From: MWDV01 sp964634255 | GTDB lineage: Bacteria > Verrucomicrobiota > Verrucomicrobiia > Limisphaerales > MWDV01 | Direction: 5' to 3' | NCBI GenBank assembly: GCA_964634255.1 | Contig: CAZWJC010000002.1 | Coordinates: 32,010 to 96,009 of the forward strand | Length of the DNA: 64,000 nt | Part shown: one piece after another, positions 27,674-36,923 of the stretch | How positions within the stretch are numbered: position 1 is the first letter of the stretch | Layout: every line of letters begins with the position of its first letter | Made by a program: the position numbers and the translations under genes | The notes under the pieces: model-generated | Told to the model about the DNA's origin: nothing | The model's database searches: none | Seen by the model: only the letters and a program-made list of their open reading frames with translations

Positions 27674-27689
27674 AAACGTACGTACGTTT
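27674..27689. promoter_or_regulatory. 16-bp perfect palindrome, operator-like
   Basis: AAACGTACGTACGTTT is a perfect palindrome directly ahead of the 27701 gene. A symmetric site of this length usually binds a dimeric regulator. It is therefore a probable operator for the 27701-28647 pair. Confidence 0.5.
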
Positions 27690-27700
27690 CGTGAACATCC

Positions 27701-28021
27701 TTGCGCAGTATTTTCTGCGCGACCGTTTCGGTCGCCCAGAATGTATATGTGGCCTCCGGTCGAAATACACCGCGGACCCGGCTGGTAAGCACCAATGCCT
27801 CCACCCGGTTGCTGCGTGCCGCCCTGGCAGACGCACCCGCGCCCGCGGGGAGCGAGTGCTCTAGGCCGCAGGTGACTGCCTCTGGGCGGCGGGTGTGGGT
27901 AGTGTATCTGTCCGGACCTGTGGCAGCTTCGGCGGAGAGGACCGTGCTTGAGGTGCTCGCTGAGGCGATGCGCCGAAGGAATCCCGCCTTAGCGACAAAT
28001 GAACCTTGGAGAAGGGAATAA
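27701..28021 (+). CDS. Small protein of unknown function, possible first gene of a pair
   Basis: The frame opens with TTG and codes for about 106 residues; the stretch TASGRRVWVVYLSGPVAASAERTVLEVLAEAMRRR looks coding. It ends five bases before the next gene, and its last codons (TGGAGAAGGGAATAA) supply the ribosome binding site of that gene. The start is not well supported and may lie further downstream. No domain recognised. Confidence 0.35.
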   Translation: MRSIFCATVSVAQNVYVASGRNTPRTRLVSTNASTRLLRAALADAPAPAGSECSRPQVTASGRRVWVVYLSGPVAASAERTVLEVLAEAMRRRNPALATNEPWRRE

Positions 28022-28026
28022 ACCGA

Positions 28027-28647
28027 ATGAAACGTAAACCGAATAGGGTACCGGTGTTGCGCGAAACGACACCCGCTCCGCCAGGATCTGTCATCAGTTA
28101 CGGGTCCATTCTGGACTTCGGCGCCCAGAATCCGCTCCTTCCGGAAAGTCGGGCGGCTCGCGGCTTGGGCTTGAATCTGTTCTACTGCTACCGTCCGCCG
28201 CATACGCTACGGAAAGGGCGGCTCAATATTGTTGCGCTCGCAACCCAGGTTTACGTTGAGGCTGTCAGCCGCGGGACACCACACCTATTCATTGAGGCTG
28301 GCGAGCGTGTGCCCGCAGCTTTCAGATATGCGCGGGAGATTGAGGTGGGCACGGTGATCGCGTGGCCCAACGGCGACGTTTGGGCTAGAACCGGAATTCT
28401 AGAAAGCCGCGGCACATCGATGCAGAAGGCTTTTGTCTGCTCGACAGGTCTCGATCTGCCAGTAGCCGACCGTCGGGTGAAGCCTGTGCGACGGGGCCAG
28501 GCGATCGCGGTCACCATCGCCCTAGTGGCGATCGCCTTTGGAAAGCCGTTGCCGCCGTATCCGTGCTTAGACAGCCAAGGTCGCAGTGCGCGGGATCTGG
28601 CAAAGGAGGCCGGTGGCCTGGATGTTTATGTTCTGAACTGGAGCTGA
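28027..28647 (+). CDS. Hypothetical protein at the right edge of the mobile module
   Basis: The 206-residue protein begins MKRKPNRVPVLRE after a good GGAGAAGGGAA site. It has no recognised domain, no clear membrane segment apart from a moderately hydrophobic helix (AIAVTIALVAIAFG), and a C-terminal SARDLAKEAGGLDVYVLNW. Reading through the stop gives another 38 plausible codons before the next stop, so the real gene may once have been longer or a recoded stop may be used. It is the last gene before the host-like block that starts with the GIY-YIG gene. Confidence 0.5.
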   Translation: MKRKPNRVPVLRETTPAPPGSVISYGSILDFGAQNPLLPESRAARGLGLNLFYCYRPPHTLRKGRLNIVALATQVYVEAVSRGTPHLFIEAGERVPAAFRYAREIEVGTVIAWPNGDVWARTGILESRGTSMQKAFVCSTGLDLPVADRRVKPVRRGQAIAVTIALVAIAFGKPLPPYPCLDSQGRSARDLAKEAGGLDVYVLNWS

Positions 28648-28881
28648 AAGCAGCACGTCGAGAGTGATGACCCATTTCTGGTGGTTTTGCGCGACTTCAT
28701 GGAAGACCGCAGCGACTTGCGGCAGGTGGAGCGACTGCGCAACTGCGGATTCGGGAGAAGTTGATCTTCGTTTCGCACCGGTCAGACGACGCAGGGTCAA
28801 CGGATTGGGCTGGCGTCCCCGGGACTGGTGACTTTACGGCATGTACGCCCGGCACGTGAACCGGTTTTGACGCAGGAACCT
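28648..28881. other. Short gap with a possible coding remnant
   Basis: The first 117 bases continue in the frame of the preceding gene after its TGA (DDPFLVVLRDFMEDRSDLRQ is readable) and then stop at 28762-28764. Beyond this I see nothing. It could be a decayed gene end, a readthrough extension or a junction scar of the mobile module. Confidence 0.25.
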
Positions 28882-29778
28882 TCACAGTAGTCCTCCGGCT
28901 TCCTCTGGGAATGGCAACATGGAAACCTGTTTCTCCATTTCCTCGCCGGCACTTCGGTCCGGTGCATTGAACGGCAAGGTGCGACGCGCTTTGGCCTGCA
29001 TGAATCCAAGCAGCGTCTCCAGGTCGGCGTCCCGAATCTCCCGATCGAAAGCATGGACCAGTGCCTGAGTCCGTTCGCCAATCCAGGCGACGAACCTGTC
29101 GGCATCGCCCCCAAATAGCCGCGCCAAAACCGCGTCCATTCCAACGGAGCTCAGATTGCCATTCTGGGATTCGGCGATGGTCACAACGGACACCAACCGT
29201 CCTCGCACCCAACCTTCGGGCATGGCCGTTGATCCCGCAGCAGGGTTCTGCGCAGACCACAGCAATCGAACCAGAGCGGCGCGCAGATGGACCACGCCGC
29301 TGCCAAACGGGCCAAAGACCCGCCAACCGTCGGTTGGCGTATCGGTAATCGCCAAGTCCAGAGCGTGTTCTGGCTGGCGCCGACGCCAGGCCAGAAAGCG
29401 CGGCGTGCTGGGCCAGACGCCGGCACGATTAAACCTGGGTTTGAGTGTCCGCAACAATTCGGCCTCCCGGGCGAGCGCGGCGGGTTCATCTGCGCATTCC
29501 TCCAATTCGATGCGCACCACCTGCCGCAACAGACGAAGCTGCGGGCGGCCCATCCGGTCTGGATTGGCCACCCGATAATGGCCAAGGCGCTGCCGCAGAC
29601 TCTTGGCCTTCCCCACATAGAGCACCACCCCGCTCGCATCCTGCATGAGATAAACGCCAGGTCGCTCCGGCAGGCGACGGAAGAACTCCTCGCCCAACCT
29701 GTAAACGCCGGTTGAAAAGTGCGGCGGGGACTTGGATGTGACGGGGCGGTTCAAAAGCGCGACATCTTCGTTAACCAT
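28882..29778 (-). CDS. GIY-YIG nuclease-domain protein
   Basis: The 298-residue protein starts at MVNEDVALLNRPVTSK. Residues 37-115 form a UvrC-like GIY-YIG domain: RPGVYLMQDASGVVLYVGKAKSLRQR, with Tyr43, Tyr54, Arg62-type basic residue and Glu in AREAELLRTLKPRFN as the catalytic set. The C-terminal half (about 120-298) has no known domain. The open frame extends another 145 codons upstream, but that part is Pro/Ser-rich shadow of the IS21 fragment on the other strand and is not used. Possible roles are DNA repair or a selfish nuclease. Confidence 0.75.
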   Translation of the reverse strand: MVNEDVALLNRPVTSKSPPHFSTGVYRLGEEFFRRLPERPGVYLMQDASGVVLYVGKAKSLRQRLGHYRVANPDRMGRPQLRLLRQVVRIELEECADEPAALAREAELLRTLKPRFNRAGVWPSTPRFLAWRRRQPEHALDLAITDTPTDGWRVFGPFGSGVVHLRAALVRLLWSAQNPAAGSTAMPEGWVRGRLVSVVTIAESQNGNLSSVGMDAVLARLFGGDADRFVAWIGERTQALVHAFDREIRDADLETLLGFMQAKARRTLPFNAPDRSAGEEMEKQVSMLPFPEEAGGLL

Positions 29779-29783
29779 GCTGG

Positions 29784-30092
29784 ATGTATCGCGATATGGA
29801 CGAATGGACGGAGATTCGCAGACGGGTGTTGATGGAGGGGGTGAGTCGGCGACAGATCTTGCAGGAGACGGGGCTGCATTGGCTGACACTGAAGAAGATT
29901 CTGGCGCACAGTGAGCCGCCGGGCTACCGACAGCTAAAGCCCCGGCGGAAGCACAAACTGGGAAAGTATCTGGGCCGGATTGAACAGATCCCGAAGGAGG
30001 ACCAAGCGATGCCGCGCAAGCAGCGGCATACGGCCAAAAGGATCTGGGAACGGCTGCGGGAGGCGGGATTCCCACCGGCCTTCGTGTTTTGA
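29784..30092 (+). pseudogene. Truncated IS21-family IstA transposase
   Basis: About 100 codons match the N-terminus of IS21 transposases: DEWTEIRRRVLMEGVSRRQI, the helix-turn-helix, then LKPRRKHKLGKYLGRIEQI. The frame leaves the family after GFPPA and stops. No IstB gene or remaining part is found in the following 500 bases, so this is a relic, only a few bases from the GIY-YIG start. Confidence 0.75.
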
Positions 30093-30610
30093 AGTCCAGA
30101 TTAGGCAGAGAACGGAGGCAACGAGCCCACATGACGGCTTGCTTATTCAAGCGATAACCAGGTCTCGAGAACGCCGGCTTTGGGACGTGCGAGTGTTGGT
30201 CTGGGAGGCCCATGTGAATCAGTCCGCCGGGGTGGTCAACGGCTCACATCTCCCTCCATGTCACCCAGCCTTTCTTAGATTCGAGCTCTATGCCGTCGCC
30301 GAGTCGGCGTCTTGGATCACAGGCTTCCGGCTGCAACTGTCACCGCCTACCGCCGAGGTTCACTTACCAGCACCGCCCGAACTCCTCTCTACCGCAAACA
30401 GGTCGTGATCTCATCATTCGTGGTCTTCAGTTCTCTGCCGGTTCATACCGCTCGACGTGAACGCACTGTCCATGTCTCAGTCTATTTGGACGCGCTATTT
30501 CACTCGATTCTCGCTGGCTTGAGTGTTTCAAGCGGGGTGTGCGTTGACTCACTCAAATCCTTCTAACACGCAGCTCACCGACCGCAAAAACAGGCTCAAC
30601 GAAACTTGGC
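30093..30610. other. Intergenic stretch without recognised features
   Basis: I see no gene, strong hairpin or repeat in these 518 bases between the IS21 relic and the CBM48 gene. Short frames exist but have no coding signature. Confidence 0.5.
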
Positions 30611-30892
30611 TTACGCCACTTCCCTCACCATGTTCTCCGTCCCAAAAGGATTCGGAACGCGTCGTGCGCAAGCAGGATCACAGCACCACTGTCCATCTAC
30701 GACAAACAGATACTCGTGTTTGCCCGGTTGAAGGCGGACGGCGACGTTCCATGTCCCATTCGAGTCTCGGCGCAAAGGGATGGAGTGTTGCTCCCAGTCA
30801 GTAAAGGAGCCGGCGAGCCGCACGGCGACGGCGTCGGGAGCGTGCAACGTGAATGTTTCAGATGACTGTGTTGATTTTCTTGCCTTGGCCAT
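30611..30892 (-). CDS. Small CBM48 / AMPK-beta-like glycogen-binding protein
   Basis: The 93-residue protein starting MAKARKSTQSSETFTLHAP is a stand-alone CBM48 (isoamylase N-terminal/AMPK glycogen-binding) domain. Typical blocks are VAVRLAGSFTDWEQHSIPL, NGTWNVAVRLQPGKHEYLF and VVDGQWCCDPACARRVPNPFG. It should bind alpha-glucan such as glycogen. The frame extends 27 codons further upstream, but that part overlaps nothing conserved. It is the last gene of a long minus-strand series of stress genes. Confidence 0.8.
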   Translation of the reverse strand: MAKARKSTQSSETFTLHAPDAVAVRLAGSFTDWEQHSIPLRRDSNGTWNVAVRLQPGKHEYLFVVDGQWCCDPACARRVPNPFGTENMVREVA

Positions 30893-30939
30893 AGTGTCAA
30901 TTGGGATGGTGTTTAGTTTCGCTCGGGAGATCGGGTGGT

Positions 30940-31374
30940 TTATCGTGATTCCATTGAGGAGGGCGACGAACAACTGGGATTACGGAGTCCACGCAAACAG
31001 GCGGCAAAGTCCTTTCGAGAAACCGCCGGCACGAAAGCTATGTCATAGCCAAATCGGGTGCGGCGGTTGAAATGAAGCCTGATGACATTCCAGAGCACCC
31101 TGCGCCCCTCGACGACCAGGCAGACGTCATTGGGGGCGATCTCGTCCGTCAGAAAGAGGCCTGTGATCCGGTAGCATTGTCCGTCAAAGGAGACGACTTT
31201 CAATGTGGTCTTGAGAGCCAAGGCAACGAGAATGTGGATGGCAGCGAGAAGGAGCAACAGGGCAGCAACGGTTAGTCGCGAGGAGGCGTTGAGCATGGCG
31301 GCAAGCGTGAGGGCGCTTCCTATGAGGAAGGCCCCCACACTCGCAGTCAAAGGAGCCAATGAGGAAATGCGCAT
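30940..31374 (-). CDS. Two-TM membrane protein, unknown
   Basis: The 144-residue protein begins MRISSLAPLTASVGAFL after a strong GAGGGGGAG site. Two hydrophobic segments (about 7-27 and 32-52) are followed by a soluble domain with SFDGQCYRITGLFLTDEIAP, a PH-like look, and a C-terminal Cys/Ser-rich tail. A longer frame begins at 31506, just after rnk, but has no ribosome binding site. No family recognised. Confidence 0.55.
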   Translation of the reverse strand: MRISSLAPLTASVGAFLIGSALTLAAMLNASSRLTVAALLLLLAAIHILVALALKTTLKVVSFDGQCYRITGLFLTDEIAPNDVCLVVEGRRVLWNVIRLHFNRRTRFGYDIAFVPAVSRKDFAACLRGLRNPSCSSPSSMESR

Positions 31375-31509
31375 GCGCTCCCCCTCAGCGGTAGAGTCTC
31401 CCGTCACTGGGGAGTAACCCTTGCGATGAGTCTTGGTTGCCTGCGGCTCAAGGGTTATCAATGGCTTGCTTATCGCTTCAAGCGACGCGTCTTGGTGATG
31501 GTTCATCGC

Positions 31510-31917
31510 TTAGAGATGGTAGTGCCCCGCCGCTTCCGGCTGGTACATGACCTTTTCCACCCGGAGACGCACCAAGCCCTCCGGAACTTCCCATTGAAAC
31601 TCGTCACCCTCACGCTGACCAAGCATGGCGGTCCCGATCGGTGCCAGCACCGAGATGCGCCGCTCATCAATGTTCGCCTGCTCGGGAAACACCAGCCGGT
31701 AGGTGATCGCATCGTTTGTTTCCAACTCCCGCAGGCAGGCTTCGGAGTTCATGGTGATGACATTTCGTGGGACCTCCGCAGGACTCACGACTTCGGCACG
31801 ATCGAGTTCGCTGGCCAGGGTCTTGATATCTTCGCGTGGATCGCGATGGGCTTTGATCAGCGCCCGGAGTCGCGTCATGTCCGTTGCCGTGATGTAGATG
31901 GTACGTTTTGCATTCAT
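31510..31917 (-). CDS. Rnk-like nucleoside diphosphate kinase regulator / GreA-GreB C-terminal-domain protein
   Basis: The 135-residue protein has an N-terminal helical stalk region (KRTIYITATDMTRLRALI) and a GreA/GreB-like FKBP-type C-terminal domain (RRISVLAPIGTAMLGQREGDEFQWEVPEG). Rnk proteins bind RNA polymerase near the secondary channel and act as regulators rather than cleavage factors. Its place beside a cation antiporter and universal stress genes suits a stress role. Confidence 0.82.
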   Translation of the reverse strand: MNAKRTIYITATDMTRLRALIKAHRDPREDIKTLASELDRAEVVSPAEVPRNVITMNSEACLRELETNDAITYRLVFPEQANIDERRISVLAPIGTAMLGQREGDEFQWEVPEGLVRLRVEKVMYQPEAAGHYHL

Positions 31918-31979
31918 GATGGTATTGAGAGTGGATGATTGTTACATGCTGTCTCGATTGATAAACCTGCGTCGCCGCG

Positions 31980-34271
31980 TCAAGTGGAGAACCAGAACGC
32001 CAGCTCCTTGACGCGGTCCGACGCGCCTAAAACCAGCAAGTGGTCACCAGGCTGCAGGGTGTCGTTTCGTCCCGGACTGACCATGGTCATCCCGTCGCGT
32101 TTGATGCCCACAACCTGAACGCCCCATTGAGTTCCCAACTCTAATTCCGAGAGGGGTTTGCCGATGTGTCTCGAGACGAGAGGCACTGAAAGAGGCATAA
32201 GACTCAGCGTGTTAAGGTCGCACGTCTCCTGTCTAGGGATTTCTGTAGCTTGCTGCTCGTTGAGCCACTGCTCCGCCTCGCGAAGATTATCCTCACGTCC
32301 CACCAACAGGAACGTGTCACCCGGGAATACCATGGTATCGGCAGGCGGGTTGGGCAAGGTCACGCCTTGCCGTTCCAGGGCCATCACCGTGCAGCGGAAG
32401 CGATGGCGCAGAGGCAGGTGCTCGATTCTCAAACCCACGGCGCGGGTGCCGGCGCGAACGACGATGTCACTCGCCTGAAACTCCCAGGTGCGCAGACCTT
32501 GAGACTGGCCCACCGCAGCCGGGAGGCGGGCAAAGGGCGTATCGGCCAACTGAACCCGCAGGTCGCTTTCCAGCCGGCTGTGCCACCGGATGAGCCGACG
32601 CCACAACACCACGGTCGCCGAGGCAAGCAACGCTACCAGAACGAGCGCACCCCAACCGCTGAACGAATCCAGCGGTAACAGCGTGATGAGCCAGAGCAGG
32701 GTGGTGCCCGCAACAGCGGTCTGGAACAACACTTTGAACAGGGGCCTCATGGAGGCCAGCCGGCTGCGGTGGGGTGTGGCCACTTCCGCACACATCATGG
32801 CAATCGCTTCGATCTGCCGCCAGAGCGCCACCAGAGGCGCCAACAGCACCAAGCCGAACCCGAACCAGAACAGTACCGGCAACCCGTTGGGGATTGGCCA
32901 GTCGCGACCCAGCCAGCGCTGTACCAGCCCACAGAACGGCGCCACCAGCAGCAGCAAACCGGAAATAAGCAGCACCTGCATGGCAATCTGCACCACGCGG
33001 GGGCCGATGAGCTTCCACATGTGCCGGGATCGTTGCCGCCGGTGGAGTTGCTCAATCCAGTTGTGATAGAGTCCAATCCACAGCCGCGTGCGCTCCGGTT
33101 GGCGGCGCTCCAACCAGTCTCCCCAGGCGGGCGCAATTCGGATCAGAAACGGTGTGGTGGCCGCCGTCAGAAAACAAAGGGCAACAGCGACGGCGTAGAA
33201 GGACTCGGACGCAAGGCCGCCTTCAACGGCTACCAGCGCGATGATCAGGGAGAATTCACCAATGGCCGTCAACGACACGCCTGACTTCAAGGCCTCCCCG
33301 GCGGCGTGCCCCACGGTCACGAGCGCCAGCGTTGCCGCGAACACGCGGGTCACCACGGCCAGCACAAACACCCCCAACGCCAGAGGCCACACCTGTAGGA
33401 GCAGGGCGAAATCAAAGAGCATCCCCATCGCCACAAAGAAGACGGCGCCAAACACATCGCACAGCCCCGAGCAGGCACGTTCAACCTGCGCGCTCAGGCC
33501 CGTATTCGTCACAATGGTGCCGAGCAGGAACGCCCCAAGCGCGGCGGAGAAACCCGCCTTGGCGGAAAGCAGGGCCATCCCCAGCAACAGACCCACGACG
33601 AACAGAGTCTGCACCTCGGGCAGTAGGCAACGGGCCGCCGTCCGCAACAACACCGGCACCGTCAACAGGGCGACAATGATCAATGTGATCATGACCGCCT
33701 GCAGCTTGACCACCGTGCCCAGCACAGTGACGCTTTCGCCGCCACCGGCCTGCGCGAGAGAGGTCAACACCGTCAGCATGACCATGGCCACCAAGTCGTC
33801 CAAGGCGGTAATAGTCAGCGTGGTTTGTCCGTGGCTCGAATGCAGGGCGTGAGTTTCGCGCAGGCTTTTGCCAATGATCGCGGTGCTGGATACCATCAGC
33901 AAACCCGCCAACACCAAGCTCTGATTCGCGGGCCAGCCGAGCGCGTTGCCAAACAAACGGCACGTGTTCAGAATCAGGATGGCGATGATCAAGGTCGCCA
34001 GAACGAGCGGCAAACCCGTCCGCTTCAGCCGCTGCAAACGCAGCCCTTGCCCGATCGAGAACATCAAGAACGCCAACCCAAGCTGCGCCAGCGTGTGGAT
34101 CCGTTCGGCATTCGTGATCAGCGGAAGCGAGGGCGTATGCGGTCCGACCAGGATGCCCACGGTGAGGTACCCGAGCACAACCGGGATGCGGGCCCGTTGA
34201 CAGACCCAGGCAATGCCTGCCGCCAACAGCACGACGACAGCAAAATCCTGCATGAAATCAAACGCGATCAT
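31980..34271 (-). CDS. CPA2-family cation:proton antiporter with TrkA-C domains
   Basis: The 763-residue protein has about a dozen membrane segments in the KefB/Na-H exchanger pattern (GYLTVGILVGPHTPSL, FLMFSIGQGL, STAIIGKSL, ALDDLVAMVML). A second membrane segment group around 410-540 is followed by two C-terminal RCK_C-type domains (about 610-680 and 700-763), each ending in a PGD turn (VFPGDTFLLVG and LQPGDHLLVLG). It would exchange K+ or Na+ for protons and be gated by a ligand. GGAGGAACC gives a strong start. Two universal stress genes lie directly upstream (13 and 6 base gaps), so it is co-transcribed with them. Confidence 0.88.
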   Translation of the reverse strand: MIAFDFMQDFAVVVLLAAGIAWVCQRARIPVVLGYLTVGILVGPHTPSLPLITNAERIHTLAQLGLAFLMFSIGQGLRLQRLKRTGLPLVLATLIIAILILNTCRLFGNALGWPANQSLVLAGLLMVSSTAIIGKSLRETHALHSSHGQTTLTITALDDLVAMVMLTVLTSLAQAGGGESVTVLGTVVKLQAVMITLIIVALLTVPVLLRTAARCLLPEVQTLFVVGLLLGMALLSAKAGFSAALGAFLLGTIVTNTGLSAQVERACSGLCDVFGAVFFVAMGMLFDFALLLQVWPLALGVFVLAVVTRVFAATLALVTVGHAAGEALKSGVSLTAIGEFSLIIALVAVEGGLASESFYAVAVALCFLTAATTPFLIRIAPAWGDWLERRQPERTRLWIGLYHNWIEQLHRRQRSRHMWKLIGPRVVQIAMQVLLISGLLLLVAPFCGLVQRWLGRDWPIPNGLPVLFWFGFGLVLLAPLVALWRQIEAIAMMCAEVATPHRSRLASMRPLFKVLFQTAVAGTTLLWLITLLPLDSFSGWGALVLVALLASATVVLWRRLIRWHSRLESDLRVQLADTPFARLPAAVGQSQGLRTWEFQASDIVVRAGTRAVGLRIEHLPLRHRFRCTVMALERQGVTLPNPPADTMVFPGDTFLLVGREDNLREAEQWLNEQQATEIPRQETCDLNTLSLMPLSVPLVSRHIGKPLSELELGTQWGVQVVGIKRDGMTMVSPGRNDTLQPGDHLLVLGASDRVKELAFWFST

Positions 34272-34284
34272 GGTTCCTCCTTTT

Positions 34285-35319
34285 TCAGGCCGCTTCCAGT
34301 GTTTCTGGAGGCCGGGAAATTGTTGCTTCGGGTACCGTCAAGACCGGGCAGTCCGCGTGGCGGAGAATCCACTCGGTCGTCCGATTGACCGAAGGCCGGT
34401 GGCGCTGGTTCCATCGTTGCAGTCCCAGGACAATGACGTCGGCCTTCAAGCGCCGGGCCTCGTGCAGGATCGCCGGCGCCGGTGGCGAGTCAATCCGGAC
34501 AATCATTTCATAGGCCGGTGAGGGCGATGCGTTCATCCACTCGGCCAGACTTCGCTCGTTCGCGCGAGTCGCTCCGTCCTCGAAGCGTGCTTTGTCCACC
34601 GCAGTTCCGGGAACGGACACGATGACGACCCGTCCCCTGTTCGCATGCGCCAACGCCGTTGCGTAGCGCAAGGCACACGCGGACGCTTCGGCACAGACTG
34701 CGGGAACGAGAATGGTCTTCCAGTCACTGGCGGGAGATTTCGCTGGAACCGCCGGAGGCCGAAGCAGCGCCTTGGGCCAGGTCAGGGTCGCACAGGGCGC
34801 TTGCCGGGCAATGAGCTCCACCGCGCTTCGCGAGCAGAACCCGCGTGAACCTGCAGGGTCAGGCAGGGTCATCACCAGCAGGTCGGCATGCACCGCAGTC
34901 GCACACGCGATCGCCTCTTCCGTGAGCTTCCCGATGCGAACGTCCGCTTGCACGGACAACGTCGGCGGCAGTTCCTCAAGGGTGAAAGCACGCAGGCATT
35001 TCTCCCGCCACTGAGCGCGCTCACTATCCAGCGACATCGCGAACGCCGTCCAGGGCCGGCTGGCGGCGAAGGTGGGTTCAATCACATGAAGCAGCCGGAG
35101 GGCCGCCTGAGACGGCAGCGCGATCGAAGCCGCTAAGCGGGCCAGTGCGTGCGCGTGCTCTGAGAAGTCGTACAACACCAGGATGGTCTCCAGCGCCAGC
35201 GGCGGCGTTCCTCCGCCGCATTGCAGTTGCTCGGCAGATTCACTCTGCTGAGTAACGTTCAGCAACGTGAGGCCCGCAGGAATCGCGTCGGCAAATGCGG
35301 TTGGACACGGGGTCGGCAT
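34285..35319 (-). CDS. Tandem-domain universal stress protein
   Basis: The 344-residue protein carries two UspA folds. The first starts near residue 44 (LETILVLYDFSEHAHALARLAASIALPSQAALRLLHVIE); the second near 200 (SDWKTILVPAVCAEASACALRYATALAHANRGRVVIV). The G-x2-G-x9-G ATP motif of the second domain is degenerate, so nucleotide binding may be lost. It lies 6 bases after another universal stress gene and 13 before the antiporter. Confidence 0.82.
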   Translation of the reverse strand: MPTPCPTAFADAIPAGLTLLNVTQQSESAEQLQCGGGTPPLALETILVLYDFSEHAHALARLAASIALPSQAALRLLHVIEPTFAASRPWTAFAMSLDSERAQWREKCLRAFTLEELPPTLSVQADVRIGKLTEEAIACATAVHADLLVMTLPDPAGSRGFCSRSAVELIARQAPCATLTWPKALLRPPAVPAKSPASDWKTILVPAVCAEASACALRYATALAHANRGRVVIVSVPGTAVDKARFEDGATRANERSLAEWMNASPSPAYEMIVRIDSPPAPAILHEARRLKADVIVLGLQRWNQRHRPSVNRTTEWILRHADCPVLTVPEATISRPPETLEAA

Positions 35320-35325
35320 GTTCGG

Positions 35326-36480
35326 TCAAGGTTTCCAGCCCTTGGAGCAACCGGGTTTCTGAGGGACGTTGTTGATGTCCTTGGTTCCCTCGGTGTGCGG
35401 CTCCGCCACAACTACGTACGTGGTCAACCTGGACTCCTCCGGGCTGGAGGTTGCGCGGGGCTTGCCTCCCCCCGGTCGTTGCGGCACCGCAAGAATCGGA
35501 CAGGGCGTCTCATCCAGGATGCGGCTCATCGCACACGCGGCCCGCCATTGTCGCCAGCCCGCAAACTGCTGGGTTCCCATCACGATCAGGTGAGCCTTCA
35601 AATGCCGTGCCGCCTGGAGGAACGTCGGAACCGTCTTCCCCACGCCCACGTAAGACTCGACCGCAACACCCGACGGAATGTGGCGGCTCACCCATGCCTC
35701 GAACTGGCTTTTGGCTTCAACGAAACGCTGGTTGCGGGCGCGCGTGGGCCGGTGCTGAACTCTGAGCTGCCCGGTGCGGACGACATTGAATGCGGTGAGC
35801 CTGGCCTTAAGCCACCGGGCGAGGGCGAGGCCCCGGGCCAGCGTCTGTTCGCCGACCGGGCTCATTTCAATCGGCACGAGGAAGTTCCGCCAGTTGCCCG
35901 GGCGAACCAGCGGCAAGGAGGGTTCGGACTCCCAGATGACCTGACGAGGAATCAGAAGGGTCGGACAGGATGCACCTTGAACAACCCTCCGGGTGACTCC
36001 GTTGTGCAGGAATCCCTTTAGACCGCGTTTGGTGTCTGTGTGGAGGATCAGAGCATCAGCCTCAACCCTTGCTGCCGCCGCGAGGATTTCACGGTCCAGT
36101 TCTCCGATGCGAACCGACACCCCCGTCGGAACGCCCGCGCGGACTTTGCGCTTCGTCACGGCCAGCAGTTTCGTTCGTGCGGCATCCACCAACTCCTGTT
36201 TGCTCACCAGACTGGGAATGCGCCTGAGGCTGCGCAGGAACGAAGGCTCGCCCAGAACGTGCATCAGGTAAAGAGAAGCCCCCAGCGCCTCGGCCAGTTG
36301 GGAAGCGTAGGAGACTGTCTTCATGGACTCCAACGAGAAGTCCACCGGCACCAGGATTCTCTTCCAGCGGGGCGATGGATCGCCGTTCGGTCCACCACGG
36401 CTCCCCGGTTCGGGCTTCAGGCGGGCGGTGCGCTTTGTGGTAGTGTCGGGTTCGCAGAGTTGAGTTGTCAGTGTGTTCAT
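35326..36480 (-). CDS. Tandem-domain universal stress protein
   Basis: The 384-residue protein also has two UspA domains. The first begins at about residue 40 (RWKRILVPVDFSLESMKTVSYASQLAEALGASLYLMHVLG), the second near 190 (NWRNFLVPIEMSPVGEQTLARGLALARWLKARLTAF). ATP-site glycines are incomplete in both domains. It opens the USP-USP-antiporter set. An extended C-terminal tail carries a TTYVVVAEPHTEG segment of unknown meaning. Confidence 0.82.
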   Translation of the reverse strand: MNTLTTQLCEPDTTTKRTARLKPEPGSRGGPNGDPSPRWKRILVPVDFSLESMKTVSYASQLAEALGASLYLMHVLGEPSFLRSLRRIPSLVSKQELVDAARTKLLAVTKRKVRAGVPTGVSVRIGELDREILAAAARVEADALILHTDTKRGLKGFLHNGVTRRVVQGASCPTLLIPRQVIWESEPSLPLVRPGNWRNFLVPIEMSPVGEQTLARGLALARWLKARLTAFNVVRTGQLRVQHRPTRARNQRFVEAKSQFEAWVSRHIPSGVAVESYVGVGKTVPTFLQAARHLKAHLIVMGTQQFAGWRQWRAACAMSRILDETPCPILAVPQRPGGGKPRATSSPEESRLTTYVVVAEPHTEGTKDINNVPQKPGCSKGWKP

Positions 36481-36578
36481 GCGGGTTTGATGATCAGTGC
36501 TTCGGATTGCGAATTCGCTTTGGAGTCCAGTGGCATGCCGATCGAAAGTCAGGATTCAGAATGGTGGCGGTTGTCCCC

Positions 36579-36923
36579 TTACCGGCAGGACACAGTCCGA
36601 GTCGGACGGCTTGCCCGCAATGAACGCCCCTTGCATCGAGCCGGCCGTTTTAATTTTCGGAGGCGCACTTGTTCCGTGAGGTTCACGAGCACCCGATCCA
36701 GGGCGGCCCTTTGTGTGTAGCCGAGTTCTTCAGCGCGCAGATCAGGGCCCGGCACTTCCAGATGGGCTGTGGCCCGGAAGACGGAATGGCTTGGATTCCT
36801 CCGCAGAGCGATATGCGCGGCATCAATCGTGATCAGTTCCCCGATCTCTGCCAGCCGGGCGCGGACATACTCTGCCAAGACAGGGTCCGGCTTCTGCGCA
36901 AGTTGTTTGAACATCACTTTCAT
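36579..36923 (-). CDS. hpf: HPF/RaiA-family ribosome hibernation factor
   Basis: The 114-residue protein is a short-form HPF. Typical blocks are ITIDAAHIALRRNPSHSVFRATAHLEVPGPDLRAEE and AALDRVLVNLTEQVRLRKLKR. It would bind the 30S decoding centre and inactivate ribosomes in stress. The long C-terminal dimerization domain of long HPF is absent, although about 20 extra residues follow. A sigma-54-type site lies about 250 bases upstream. A 933-base open frame reading through this start from upstream is not coding in that part. Confidence 0.8.
   Translation of the reverse strand: MKVMFKQLAQKPDPVLAEYVRARLAEIGELITIDAAHIALRRNPSHSVFRATAHLEVPGPDLRAEELGYTQRAALDRVLVNLTEQVRLRKLKRPARCKGRSLRASRPTRTVSCR

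Noticed and set aside
29779..30213. Extended N-terminus of the GIY-YIG protein
   Set aside because: It is Pro/Ser/Ala-rich and antisense to the IS21 relic; the internal ATG begins the conserved part.
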